Shown: positions 26,532 through 34,493 of the stretch, in pieces | Position numbering within the stretch: position 1 is the stretch's first letter | How the letters are laid out: each line of letters begins with the position of its first letter | From: Bacilli bacterium | GTDB taxonomy: Bacteria > Bacillota_I > Bacilli_A > RFN20 > CAG-826 | DNA length: 64,000 nt | Assembly (NCBI GenBank): GCA_017651165.1 | Contig: JAGCDH010000007.1 | Span: forward strand, 1-64,000 | Direction: 5' to 3' | Translations under genes and position numbers: made by a program | The notes under the pieces: generated by a model | Told to the model about the DNA's origin: nothing | Databases searched by the model: none | The model's input: the letters and a program-made list of their open reading frames with translations, nothing else

Positions 26532-26909
26532 TACAATGCGTATTGCGATTGCTATTTCACATAAGTGCGACTTTATTGTTTTTTTGCACAATTCTTCCGT
26601 TTTATATAAAAAGGGGGTCGAATTACTCAAAACCCTCAAACGCCGCACAAATATGTAGAGAGACAAAAAAAGGACTGACACATTGTATCAATCCAATTTA
26701 ACTAAGTTGGCAAGGTTTCAGTGTTTTGATACACATGGAACAAAGCAGAAACCCGTGGAACAGACTGCCACTTTGACTTTTAAATATAAAGACTTAATGA
26801 ATCGAGATTATAGTCATTATTTGAAATTTAGCACTAGTAAATAAGAAGGCCACACCATCTATAATTGCACCTTAGAATTATCAAATAAAATAACTAGTCT
26901 AAAGATTGA
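26532..26909. other. Intergenic spacer without a recognisable gene
   Basis: It holds repeat copy B (26664-26700) and otherwise AT-rich DNA. Short frames exist but none has a ribosome site or family resemblance. Confidence 0.6.
26664..26700 (-). terminator. Terminator-like repeat copy B
   Basis: The stem GGACTGA/TCAATCC has one G-U pair, with an A-run to its left. It is nearly identical to copy D (28780-28810) including the following CAATT. Confidence 0.6.
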
Positions 26910-27170
26910 TTAGAGTTTGAAGGAACATCTACAGTCTTGACATTTACAGAATGTACCATTACCGGTGCTAAAGTATGTGTAGTTTTTGCTACCACAGTTA
27001 GGGCACTTATCACTGGAACAAACACCACCACCACTGATGACTTCTAATTGTTCGTCAGTTAATTCAACGCCTTCTTGCTTTGCAAGATTGAGTAGCTCAT
27101 CATGGTTTTTGCACTCTCTTATTTTGGCAATCTGTTCATCAGTTAAGCCTTTTAATAATTCTTCTTTCAT
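26910..27170 (-). CDS. Orphan peptide with Nif11/bacteriocin-type double-Gly leader and zinc-ribbon core
   Basis: This 86-aa product starts MKEELLKGLTDEQIAKI and continues NLAKQEGVELTDEQLEVIS to a GGG at residues 47-49, the pattern of Nif11-like and double-glycine leaders cleaved by C39 peptidase transporters. The part after GGG is Cys-rich: C51, CPNCG (C56, C59), then CKCQDCRC (C75, C77, C80, C82), which forms two CxxC knuckles like a zinc ribbon. A strong AGGAGGAG precedes the ATG. No modification enzyme, peptidase or transporter gene is nearby. It may be a ribosomally made, exported or modified peptide, or a small zinc-binding protein that kept a leader-like fold. Confidence 0.8.
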   Translation of the reverse strand: MKEELLKGLTDEQIAKIRECKNHDELLNLAKQEGVELTDEQLEVISGGGVCSSDKCPNCGSKNYTYFSTGNGTFCKCQDCRCSFKL

Positions 27171-27233
27171 TACGATCTCCTCCTAAGGACATTTATATAT
27201 TAACAATTTTCTTGTCACAAAAGCGCCACAAAA

Positions 27234-27256
27234 GAAAAAGGATTGATATGCAATCC
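27234..27256 (-). terminator. Terminator of the acetyltransferase gene (repeat copy C)
   Basis: The stem GGATTG/CAATCC has a 5-nt loop and an A-run to its left. It shares a following CTAAGTTGGC with copy B. Confidence 0.65.
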
Positions 27257-27322
27257 TACTTTTCTAAGTTGGCCTAAATGGACAGAAATGATACAACGCA
27301 CAACTTGCAAATTTACGCACCG

Positions 27323-27967
27323 CTATTTCTTTAACAACTTTTTAAGTTCTTTTTTGCTTTGTTCTATATCCCCAGTAAGTAATGGGATTAGTTTTTTGAT
27401 TTCTTCAATATCTCTGTCCCACCATTTGAGTTCCAAAAGAAGATCAATTGTTTCTTTATCAAATCTATATTTCTTAACAACTGCGGGATTACCTACGACA
27501 ACCGCATAAGGAGGAACATCTTTTGCCACTACAGTATTAGCGCCGATAATTGCACCATCACCAATATGAACACCTGGCAATATTGTAGCGTGTTGGCCAA
27601 TCCAAACATCGTTACCGACTACTGTATCACCACGATTTCCTCTATCTCCAAACGACCTTGATAAACCTTTGAATTCATCAATGACTTCAAAAGGGTAAGT
27701 TGTTAAACAATCTAACATATGATTGGCACCATTCATGACAAATTCCACGCCTCTTGCTATAGCAACAAACTTACCAATAATAAGCTTATCACCCATAAAG
27801 TCATAATGATGAGTAACGTGCTTTTCAAAAGATTCTGGTCCTTCGTCCATATCGTCATAATATGAATAATCACCAACTATAATGTTTGGCCTAGTAACTA
27901 CGCTTTTGATATAACAAAAAGACTTAAATTGTGAGTTCGGATAAATTGGTTCCATCTCTTTTTCCAT
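27323..27967 (-). CDS. Vat/CatB-like xenobiotic acetyltransferase
   Basis: This protein of about 214 aa has the left-handed beta-helix (hexapeptide) fold: [60 protein letters not shown]. The catalytic His region NGANHMLD and the VGDYSYYDD opening match the streptogramin A/chloramphenicol (CatB) group. Many members modify drugs, others modify unknown small molecules. The ATG at 27967 ([10 protein letters not shown]) aligns best with family N-termini; upstream codons to 28018 are less likely. TTGACA at about 28014 is a possible -35 box. Confidence 0.88.
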   Translation of the reverse strand: MEKEMEPIYPNSQFKSFCYIKSVVTRPNIIVGDYSYYDDMDEGPESFEKHVTHHYDFMGDKLIIGKFVAIARGVEFVMNGANHMLDCLTTYPFEVIDEFKGLSRSFGDRGNRGDTVVGNDVWIGQHATILPGVHIGDGAIIGANTVVAKDVPPYAVVVGNPAVVKKYRFDKETIDLLLELKWWDRDIEEIKKLIPLLTGDIEQSKKELKKLLKK

Positions 27968-28155
27968 GTTTATATGATAACAAAAAAACATCTTTAATGA
28001 GACGCTATTATTTGTCAATCAGGGCGTTGCATCCTGAATCGCTAGTCAATCCGTTTCCGAAGAAATGCGTCGTGGTCGCACAGCGACTTTCCACCTTTGA
28101 CAATGATATTATTTCAATATATCAGCACACATCAATCTTTGATTGAAAATTCATT

Positions 28156-28183
28156 TTGACAACAAGTGCAAATTATATATAAT
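28156..28183 (+). promoter_or_regulatory. Consensus promoter with no gene behind it
   Basis: A perfect -35 TTGACA (28156-28161) and a perfect -10 TATAAT (28178-28183) have a 16-bp spacer. It is the strongest promoter seen in the window. Confidence 0.8.
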
Positions 28184-28189
28184 ATAAGT

Positions 28190-28234
28190 GTGAACCCAAG
28201 TTGGCAAATGGAGCCTTCCTCGGTTCATTTTTTT
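28190..28234 (+). ncRNA. Candidate short RNA ending in a terminator
   Basis: From the predicted start the transcript would run about 45 nt and fold as TGAACC...GGTTCA with an inner GGC/GCC pairing, then seven T. It ends opposite the 3' end of the toxin-like gene. A 20-codon hydrophobic frame (start 28208) runs through the terminator without a ribosome site and is not favoured. Confidence 0.5.
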
Positions 28235-28722
28235 ATAGTTATTTTGCTTTTAGAAATATTATTTATATAATTGTCCAACCTTTTCTTAGGATATAAAGTA
28301 ACTACTTTGTTGATGTTTGCGTTACGATTTAAAGTTAAAGGAGAACCTGTTTCTACTATTGCGATGATTGGATCTCCACAGCTAGCAATTATGCTTGTCA
28401 CAATAACAAATCTAGTTCCGTACACACTTACTATGCATCTAGCGTTTTGTAAATCGTGCAAAGAGTCATAAATCTCTTCTGGCGAAAGACCATGAAAATT
28501 GTGCTTGCCCTTAGCTCCTAACGGCTGCATACATTCCCATAGCGTTTTACTAGTAATAAAAAGAGAGCTCTTTCTAAAAACATTAATATCTAAGTTGTCA
28601 TTAATATTTTTTAAATGAGAATTAAGTAACTCAATATCAAAAGGAACATAATCATTTGCTTTGAAGGTTTCAAATGCTTTAATTGCCTCTTTTTTATTCC
28701 CAAGATTGATTTTGCGTATCAT
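28225..28722 (-). CDS. Possible toxin-like nuclease-fold protein (PBECR-like)
   Basis: This protein of about 165 aa shows the pattern KGKHNFHGLSPEEIYDSL, then RFVIVTSI, GDPIIAIVET and NKVVTLYPKKRLDNYI. This resembles the Phage-Barnase-EndoU-ColicinE5/D-RelE-like (PBECR) nuclease group found in MuF-type polymorphic toxins, where His and a late Tyr/Ser region are conserved. The similarity is by eye only. ATG 28722 is chosen because a palindrome lies just upstream; ATG 28758 is possible. No immunity gene is adjacent on the same strand. Confidence 0.5.
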   Translation of the reverse strand: MIRKINLGNKKEAIKAFETFKANDYVPFDIELLNSHLKNINDNLDINVFRKSSLFITSKTLWECMQPLGAKGKHNFHGLSPEEIYDSLHDLQNARCIVSVYGTRFVIVTSIIASCGDPIIAIVETGSPLTLNRNANINKVVTLYPKKRLDNYINNISKSKITIKK

Positions 28723-28729
28723 GTCTATA

Positions 28730-28750
28730 TTATTACATATAATGTAATAA
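28730..28750. promoter_or_regulatory. Perfect 9-3-9 palindrome before the toxin-like gene
   Basis: TTATTACAT-ATA-ATGTAATAA is a perfect inverted repeat 8 bases upstream of the ATG at 28722, where an operator is expected. Confidence 0.55.
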
Positions 28751-28779
28751 CTTGCCATTGGTTTTCGCAGAAAAAGACA

Positions 28780-28810
28780 AGAAAAAAGGATTGACTTTGT
28801 ATCAATCCAA
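28780..28810 (-). terminator. Terminator of tRNA-Asn/tRNA-Glu (repeat copy D)
   Basis: The stem GGATTGA/TCAATCC has six A to its left (T-run on the minus strand), just downstream of the two tRNAs. Confidence 0.75.
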
Positions 28811-28821
28811 TTATCAACTTG

Positions 28822-28898
28822 TGGTGACGAATACGGGATTCGAACCCGTGAATGCATGCGTGAAAGGCATGTGAGTTAAGCCACTTCTCCAATTCGCC
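28822..28898 (-). tRNA. tRNA-Glu (anticodon TTC)
   Basis: Acceptor GGCGAAT/ATTCGTC with one G-U pair, loop CTTTCAC and encoded CCA are seen. Confidence 0.95.
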
Positions 28899-28903
28899 AA
28901 AAG

Positions 28904-28979
28904 TGGCGCCTACCGAGGGACTCGAACCCACGACCGATCGGTTAACAGCCGATAGCTCTACCGACTGAGCTAGGTAGGC
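28904..28979 (-). tRNA. tRNA-Asn (anticodon GTT)
   Basis: Acceptor GCCTACC/GGTAGGC, loop CTGTTAA and encoded CCA are seen. Confidence 0.95.
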
Positions 28980-29040
28980 AGCGCTTCATAAGCGCGATAA
29001 AAATAATATCACGCGACTTAAACAAAGACAAGACAATTTA

Positions 29041-29265
29041 CTACATTTTTTTGGTTTCAATTAAATTGACTACATCACGGATGGTTTTAAGTTCAACGAT
29101 TTCATCACTTGTGAACTCTACCCCCACTGCTTCTTCGATTTTAAGCATGGTTTCCACTAAGTCTAAAGAATCGAGACCTAATTCATCCAATCTGTCATCA
29201 TAGTTAATTGAATCAATGTTGATTCTGTCTTTAATTACATCTTTAACTACTTCTAAGATTTCCAT
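29041..29265 (-). CDS. acpP: Acyl carrier protein
   Basis: This 74-aa acidic four-helix protein carries the phosphopantetheine attachment motif ELGLDSLDLVE (Ser about 35). It shuttles acyl chains in fatty acid synthesis. It is not in a fab cluster here. TATAAA lies 11 bases before the ATG and there is no Shine-Dalgarno site. Confidence 0.95.
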   Translation of the reverse strand: MEILEVVKDVIKDRINIDSINYDDRLDELGLDSLDLVETMLKIEEAVGVEFTSDEIVELKTIRDVVNLIETKKM

Positions 29266-29276
29266 TGCAGGTTTAT

Positions 29277-29305
29277 TTTATAACGCACTGAAAAATGCTT
29301 CAATA
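29277..29305 (-). promoter_or_regulatory. Probable acpP promoter
   Basis: On the minus strand the -10 box TATAAA (29282-29277) is clear. The -35 box is weak (TATTGA with 17-bp or TTGAAG with 15-bp spacing). Confidence 0.45.
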
Positions 29306-29330
29306 CAAAAAACGGCCGTTTTAGCCGTTG
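29304..29330 (-). terminator. Terminator of the Tad operon
   Basis: The stem AACGGC/GCCGTT is followed by a T-run on the minus strand. It lies 15 bases after the prepilin stop. Confidence 0.8.
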
Positions 29331-29344
29331 TTTAATTAAGGTAA

Positions 29345-29494
29345 TTATAGCCCGAATGAACTAACTGCTTTGCTGACTTCGCTTGTCACCGAGTTACTTA
29401 AACCTGTGAAGATTGTCGTTAATGCAGCGGCAACGATGCCAAACACCATTAGTACCAAAACTATACCTAATAGTTGTCCTTTAATCTCAGACAT
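29345..29494 (-). CDS. Flp-type prepilin (49 aa)
   Basis: The product begins MSEIKGQLLGIVLVLMVFG, a short basic leader ending in Lys-Gly followed by a long hydrophobic helix, then a small polar tail. This is a class III (type IV prepilin) signal, with cleavage expected after Gly6. AAAGGAGG precedes the ATG. It is the last gene of the Tad operon, which fits a major pilin subunit. It is easy to overlook because of its size. Confidence 0.8.
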   Translation of the reverse strand: MSEIKGQLLGIVLVLMVFGIVAAALTTIFTGLSNSVTSEVSKAVSSFGL

Positions 29495-29507
29495 ACTTTC
29501 CTCCTTT

Positions 29508-29849
29508 CTAACCGTAGAAGCCTACAATAGTCATCCTTTTAATACTGATAGTCATTTCTTGTTTAGAAATTACCAGAGGATGATATGTCGTAGAAATCTG
29601 GTATATGATTTTTTCGCCGAATGTTGGTGATTGATTTTTAGGACAATCGAAAGCCACTGAAAAAGTGCTTTCAACATAGTTGATAAATGAATCATCTATC
29701 GTACCATTTCTCGAAATGAGATAGGAAATGTTGTTAGCTTTAGAGTCTAAAGAACTATAAACACTTTCTAAAGTCAAAAGGTCTGCGCCAAAAATAAAGA
29801 AAAGCGCAACAAAGATCATTGAAAGAATTAAACCAACTTTATATGACAT
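29508..29849 (-). CDS. Pilin-like protein of the Tad operon
   Basis: This 113-aa protein has one N-terminal membrane helix (about 5-27) and a small extracellular domain, the layout of TadE/TadF-type minor pilins. It overlaps tadC by 11 bases and precedes the prepilin by 13. Assignment rests on layout and position. Confidence 0.6.
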   Translation of the reverse strand: MSYKVGLILSMIFVALFFIFGADLLTLESVYSSLDSKANNISYLISRNGTIDDSFINYVESTFSVAFDCPKNQSPTFGEKIIYQISTTYHPLVISKQEMTISIKRMTIVGFYG

Positions 29850-30513
29850 TTACTAAATCTCCTAAAATACTAAGAATTGAAATCGTTAATGAAATAGTGA
29901 TTAATCCCGCTCCCGCAAGAGGAAACGTCGACATATTTGATAAAGACTTCTGTTTTTGTTCAATCATCTCTCTATTTCTCGTCTTTGAAATTTCGTCAAA
30001 AAGCAAATTAAAGTGGGTTAATTGCTCTGAGTTTTCTCCCTGATCCACCATTTGATAGATTGAAAGCATTAGACTATGAATTGAAATGCTTGTAAACTGA
30101 TCGGCAAAATTGACAAATGGTTGAACGCTTTTATCCTTATCAATTTCTGTCAACAAATCCTCAATCTTTTCTTTCATCCAGTTGGAACAATAAGGGATTA
30201 ATAAGTTAAAAGATTGATACACGTTATTGTTGTTTCTAATATAAACATCGAAATATGAAATAAGGGAAATCAGTTCATTTTCACGGTTTTTTAAAAGACT
30301 CTTCTTCTTATCGTTATAGCGGGACAATAGGAAATATGTAAGAACTAGATCCCCTATCCCTATGATAATTGGAACGATTAAGTTTTTTGTGACTAAAAAA
30401 AGTACAAGTGTCACCATCAGTAAGAGGGCGCTTATTAACACTACTTTAGTCATTTCTTTTTTATATGAAAGACCGATGAATTCAATCGTGTCTTTGATTT
30501 TATTTTTCGTCAT
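29839..30513 (-). CDS. tadC: TadC-like inner membrane platform protein
   Basis: This protein of about 224 aa has the T2SSF/GspF domain order: two N-terminal helices, a cytosolic four-helix bundle (NNVYQSFNLLIPYCSNWMKEKI), and C-terminal helices. The ATG at 30513 is used because GGAGG lies 9 bases upstream, inside the end of tadB (14-base overlap). It should form the assembly platform with TadB. Confidence 0.8.
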   Translation of the reverse strand: MTKNKIKDTIEFIGLSYKKEMTKVVLISALLLMVTLVLFLVTKNLIVPIIIGIGDLVLTYFLLSRYNDKKKSLLKNRENELISLISYFDVYIRNNNNVYQSFNLLIPYCSNWMKEKIEDLLTEIDKDKSVQPFVNFADQFTSISIHSLMLSIYQMVDQGENSEQLTHFNLLFDEISKTRNREMIEQKQKSLSNMSTFPLAGAGLITISLTISILSILGDLVNVI

Positions 30514-31207
30514 CTTTCCATCCCTCCAAATCAAAATTACTGACCCTCATCACGAGGATATATATTGAAAAAAGCGTAAACAAAACAATCGTTGAAACTG
30601 ATATTTGATAGAATAACGAACCACTGATTTTGTTAAAGAACTGTGATAAGGCAAATCGTAATATCCCAAGAATGGCTAAAGAGATGCTCCAAAGCACGAC
30701 AAACTCTATGGTTTTTTGCCTATGAATTGTCTCGCAGTTTAATAAGTATTGTTCTTTAAGCCTGGCCTGATTGATGAGATATTCACTCATCTTCAAGATA
30801 TCTCCACCTTCTTCGTTCCATAGCTTAATCGTATCGACAAACAAGCGATAAATATCGAATTTAAAATACTTAATGAGATAAGATAGTTTTTCTTCTTCGT
30901 TTAAATCTTTGATTGAATCGATAATCTCTCTGGTTGATTCATCCGTTATTTCATAACCGCTTTGAAAGGCGGCGTTCATCGACCCCTTAACATTTAAAGA
31001 AATAATGAAGGAATTAATGAATTGAAAGCATTGATGGTAGCGATGGGTTTTTAGTTGGTTTTTGTGCATCTGCCTTTTCACTATCAAAACAAAAAATGCA
31101 TTCGTGATAACAAAAATAGTTATCGTCGATAAAATGTTTTGACTCGCGATAAAGTTAACACCGGCCAGAGTAACAGATATCAACATTCCGACTAAAACAT
31201 AATTCAT
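30500..31207 (-). CDS. tadB: TadB-like inner membrane platform protein
   Basis: This 235-aa protein has the T2SSF domain with helices at both ends and the bundle NVKGSMNAAFQSGYEIT...IDSIKDLNEEEKLSYL. AAGGAGG precedes the ATG, and its start overlaps tadA by 4 bases. Confidence 0.8.
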   Translation of the reverse strand: MNYVLVGMLISVTLAGVNFIASQNILSTITIFVITNAFFVLIVKRQMHKNQLKTHRYHQCFQFINSFIISLNVKGSMNAAFQSGYEITDESTREIIDSIKDLNEEEKLSYLIKYFKFDIYRLFVDTIKLWNEEGGDILKMSEYLINQARLKEQYLLNCETIHRQKTIEFVVLWSISLAILGILRFALSQFFNKISGSLFYQISVSTIVLFTLFSIYILVMRVSNFDLEGWKDDEK

Positions 31208-32259
31208 TGTTTACCTCCTTTGAATGCCGCTATAAAGCGACTGGATACCTTGGATAAATTGAGCATCTTCATCGCCTCCTCAGATAGCAAGCTAGTTGTC
31301 TTATTTCTGCCATCGCTACCATATATTTCTTCCATCGTATTACCATTAAGGTAACCAATAGATGAAATGTACCTTTGCACCACGCCATTTGCACGATATT
31401 TCCTCTTTAAATAAATGTAAAAGCGCATGTGGTATGAAATATCGCTAAATATATCATCAAAAGATGTTCTTTGATCGCCCATCATCACCATCCTCGTCAT
31501 ACGAGTTGGCATGCTATAAATATCAAAAGCATGAATGGTCGTAATAATCGGATGGCCCGTTAAAGCGGAGTTTAAGACTTCGAGCATTTCTTTGCCGCGT
31601 GATTCGGCAACGATCAGCCAATCAGGATTACTTCTTAAAGCGTTCTTCACTAGACTTTGAATTGAAGCGTCTTCTCTTTTCTCATCAACTTGCCAAATAT
31701 TTAAGTCTAAATCTTGTTCAGGAACGAACTGATCAAGTTCTAAAATGTTGTCAATAACAATGACACGTGTATTCTCTTTCATACGAGAAAGGAGATATTT
31801 TTGTAGTTCGGTTTTACCACTTCCAGTCATCCCCCCTATTACCATCGAAACATTAGAATCCACTAAAACGTCTAATAGTTCTTTTACTGTCGCATCAAGG
31901 GCGTTTGTTTGGTTAAATCTGAGGAATGAAGAGGCGATACGAATTGAGAAACAGATACATTCTTCATTGTTCTTACGACTAATGCTTTGGTGAACAGCGT
32001 TGAAACGGTATTTGCCAAAAGAAACATCTAGTTTTGGATTTTGATATGAGAATTGTTTCTCAGTTAGGTTCGCAATTTGTCTCACGAAATCTTTAGCAGT
32101 CTGTTTATCAATAATGACCTCGCTTTTAAGACGACCTAAATCATTATCTACATAGTAGATATCTTTGCCGTTATAGGAAATATCTGTGATATTGGTATTA
32201 CCTAATAATGGTGCTAAAAAAGAATGCTCTAAGTACTCAACCGTTTTAAAAGTATCCAT
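31204..32259 (-). CDS. tadA: TadA/CpaF-type secretion ATPase
   Basis: This 351-aa hexameric ATPase powers pilus extension. Walker A is GGMTGSGKTELQ (near residue 141), followed by an Asp box (VIDNILELDQF), Walker B-like DWLIVAESRGKEML and the His box TGHPIITTIHAF. It is slightly short at the N-terminus compared with many CpaF proteins. Confidence 0.93.
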   Translation of the reverse strand: MDTFKTVEYLEHSFLAPLLGNTNITDISYNGKDIYYVDNDLGRLKSEVIIDKQTAKDFVRQIANLTEKQFSYQNPKLDVSFGKYRFNAVHQSISRKNNEECICFSIRIASSFLRFNQTNALDATVKELLDVLVDSNVSMVIGGMTGSGKTELQKYLLSRMKENTRVIVIDNILELDQFVPEQDLDLNIWQVDEKREDASIQSLVKNALRSNPDWLIVAESRGKEMLEVLNSALTGHPIITTIHAFDIYSMPTRMTRMVMMGDQRTSFDDIFSDISYHMRFYIYLKRKYRANGVVQRYISSIGYLNGNTMEEIYGSDGRNKTTSLLSEEAMKMLNLSKVSSRFIAAFKGGKQ

Positions 32260-32646
32260 TTAATTACTCCGTATCTCGTAGTCCATGGTCTTTTTGTAGT
32301 GTTTGAATAGAAACAGATCTGCTTCCACTTTTACTTCTACTGCTTGGCATTCATCATCCATGTCTATAGAATGATCAGCGATATTGTAATAGTAATAATC
32401 TAAGGAATAATGGTCTGTATATCTCGGTAAATGATAATCAAAAAATGAGGTTAAATTGCTCTCTAATTCTTCTTTATTAAAATGCGGGCCTTCAGAATCG
32501 TCAATATCAAGCATTTCAATCGCGGTTTCGAATAAAGAAAGAGGCATTGATGTCACCAAACGATTAATGCCGTTTGTTTGATATGAAAGCATGAAAAAGT
32601 TAAAGGAGAGAAAAGCAACAAAGAAGGAAAGAATCGCCGCGATCAT
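32260..32646 (-). CDS. Membrane-anchored pilin-like protein
   Basis: This 128-aa protein has one N-terminal helix (MIAAILSFFVAFLSFNFF) and an acidic extracellular domain rich in Tyr. The ATG overlaps the previous stop (TAATG) with GGGAGG 9 bases upstream. A TadE-like minor pilin role is inferred from position. Confidence 0.6.
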   Translation of the reverse strand: MIAAILSFFVAFLSFNFFMLSYQTNGINRLVTSMPLSLFETAIEMLDIDDSEGPHFNKEELESNLTSFFDYHLPRYTDHYSLDYYYYNIADHSIDMDDECQAVEVKVEADLFLFKHYKKTMDYEIRSN

Positions 32647-33956
32647 TAGTGGTTTCCTCCCACGACACAATAGTCGCCATCTGCACAGACTCCAACAATG
32701 GTGCGGTTCATATCATATTTCAAGGAAATAGATGTTGATAGGCCGCTAACACCAACCTTATCAAATTCTAAATAAATGGTTTTATCATTAAACTTTGCTA
32801 AACCATTAACGGGTAAATAAAATGACGAAGTCAAAATATAATCACTTTTATAAGCATCACTTGTATCAAGAGTTTTTCTATTAACGTAAAACTGGTTTTT
32901 ATATCTAAAAGATATCTTTGATCCATCTTGATAAAGAGTTAAAGGAAGGACGATATCTTCGTTATCGTTATGATGAATATTAGGGAACAAGTAGTCATCA
33001 TCGTTAAATCTTAGATTAACATTACTATAAGGAATGACACTACTACCCCAATATTCAAAATAGTTTTTGCTGACGTCTAAGCGGTAATAATAGTCGTTAT
33101 CAATATAATCTCCGATTGTTGAGAAGTTGAAAGCGTCGTTCAATTCGTGGAGTCCACTACCATCCCCATAGAAGCCTACGCTATTGGAGGTATAGATGTC
33201 ATGTTTAAGGGAATAGCCGGAAATAGTTTGTTCTTCCGGTGGATAGAAAGGAGCGGCGTAGGCTTTGAGGATGGATCGCGAAGAATTGAGTATTTCGAAA
33301 CGGATTTCTAGGCCATTAAATGTCCAATAATCGTGTAATGGTAATATAAAAGTCACACTCTTTCTTTGGCCGTTAACGTAATCGAAAGATGGCTGAGTAG
33401 ACCCCGCCACAACGCTTCCATTTAAAAAGATGCGCATTCTTTCGATGACTCTTTGGCTAGAAATACTGTGAAGTTCATAAGTAAAAGTGACATCGACATC
33501 TGATGGGTTTTCCAAAGGAAACGGCCCATATTCATCACAGAATAAATAATCACCCATTGAATCAGGTACAGGGACAAAGCTGCTGGATGTTGAGGAACTG
33601 GATTGGGAGGAGCTGCTTTGCCCTGTAGATGATGATGGTTTAATCGATGAGGAGGAACTGCTCAGCGATGAAGAACTACTTAAAGAAGAACTAGAGTGAC
33701 TAGAACTTGAAGAACTACTTATTAAAGAAGTAGAAGGTTCTAAACTACTAGAGGTTCTAAAAGATCTTGAAGATATTCCTAAAAATGTCGATATCGCAAG
33801 AGGAGCGCTATCGGATTTGAAAATTGATAGATGTAGGCTTTTTGAATTTGGGTCAGGAGGAACAAAACTACTTTTGCCAGGAATTCCAGGCTTAGCAGCT
33901 TGCACATTTATAGAAGAGGCACTTAATGCCAAGAGAATAGGGACAATTTTAATCAT
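32646..33956 (-). CDS. Secreted Ser-rich protein of the Tad operon
   Basis: This 436-aa protein has a signal peptide (cleavage near INVQA-AK), a long Ser-rich linker (about residues 67-130) and a beta-rich C-terminal domain of about 300 residues with no recognised family. It may be an adhesin or pilus-associated surface protein; no sortase motif or C-terminal anchor is seen. AGGAG precedes the ATG, and the gene overlaps the upstream HTH gene by 8 bases. Confidence 0.7.
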   Translation of the reverse strand: MIKIVPILLALSASSINVQAAKPGIPGKSSFVPPDPNSKSLHLSIFKSDSAPLAISTFLGISSRSFRTSSSLEPSTSLISSSSSSSHSSSSLSSSSSLSSSSSSIKPSSSTGQSSSSQSSSSTSSSFVPVPDSMGDYLFCDEYGPFPLENPSDVDVTFTYELHSISSQRVIERMRIFLNGSVVAGSTQPSFDYVNGQRKSVTFILPLHDYWTFNGLEIRFEILNSSRSILKAYAAPFYPPEEQTISGYSLKHDIYTSNSVGFYGDGSGLHELNDAFNFSTIGDYIDNDYYYRLDVSKNYFEYWGSSVIPYSNVNLRFNDDDYLFPNIHHNDNEDIVLPLTLYQDGSKISFRYKNQFYVNRKTLDTSDAYKSDYILTSSFYLPVNGLAKFNDKTIYLEFDKVGVSGLSTSISLKYDMNRTIVGVCADGDYCVVGGNH

Positions 33957-34281
33957 TGTAAAATGCTCCTAGGAATTTCATCATGGCCTGCTTTTTGTAG
34001 CGGTAAAACGTCGCTTTTGAATAAATCGGCTCCCACCAGTTGTGGTAGCTCTGATAAAAGAATTCGTTGTTAATGAGATTCTTCTCGCTTTCATTTAGAG
34101 CATCAAAGGCTTTGTTGACCTTTTCTAAATATTGGATATACGCGTCACCATTGACGTCTACTTCTGCAAGATATTCGCCGGATTTAATCCCTTGAATTCT
34201 TTTTGCCATGAAGAAACGTTCGGCAATTACTTCCGTCATATCTGAGAGTGCCTTAAAAGACTGTTTATAGATCTGTTCCAT
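33949..34281 (-). CDS. Possible HTH regulator heading the Tad operon
   Basis: This 110-aa helical protein ends with LNESEKNLINNEFF...SKATFYRYKKQAM, which resembles the region-4 helix-turn-helix of sigma-like/ArpU-type regulators. AGGAGG precedes the ATG. As first gene of the pilus operon it may control it. This is inference from pattern. Confidence 0.5.
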   Translation of the reverse strand: MEQIYKQSFKALSDMTEVIAERFFMAKRIQGIKSGEYLAEVDVNGDAYIQYLEKVNKAFDALNESEKNLINNEFFYQSYHNWWEPIYSKATFYRYKKQAMMKFLGAFYND

Positions 34282-34493
34282 AAAAATGTCCTCCTATTAA
34301 ACCAATAGACGTGGAAATTGAAATTTGTCCAAAAAACTTGCATTTTTTTATAAACTTTTTTTCTTAATTCTTTGAATTAAAAATTTTTGCATTTTTTTGC
34401 TATTTTCGTAATAAAAGGCAAAAATGGCCGGCGTTATAAAAAACTAACTATTTTATGTTATTTGTATTAAAATAATTGTTAATTAAGGTTTTT
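34282..34493. other. AT-rich divergent spacer
   Basis: It contains two similar T-tracts (TGCATTTTTTTATAA and TGCATTTTTTTGCTA). A weak minus-strand promoter (TTGGAC, 17 bp, TCTATT) may drive the Tad operon. No gene is seen. Confidence 0.5.

Noticed and set aside
28208-28270. 20-codon hydrophobic peptide resembling a type I toxin
   Set aside because: It lacks a Shine-Dalgarno site and its frame runs through the terminator hairpin of the short transcript; the DNA is also the antisense of the toxin-like gene end.
24908-28722. Complete prophage or integrative element
   Set aside because: No integrase, capsid, terminase, relaxase or replication gene is visible, and no flanking attachment repeats were found.
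28759-28857. Upstream part of the frame containing the toxin-like gene
   Set aside because: It reads through the terminator of the tRNA pair and into tRNA-Glu; translation probably starts at 28722 or 28758.
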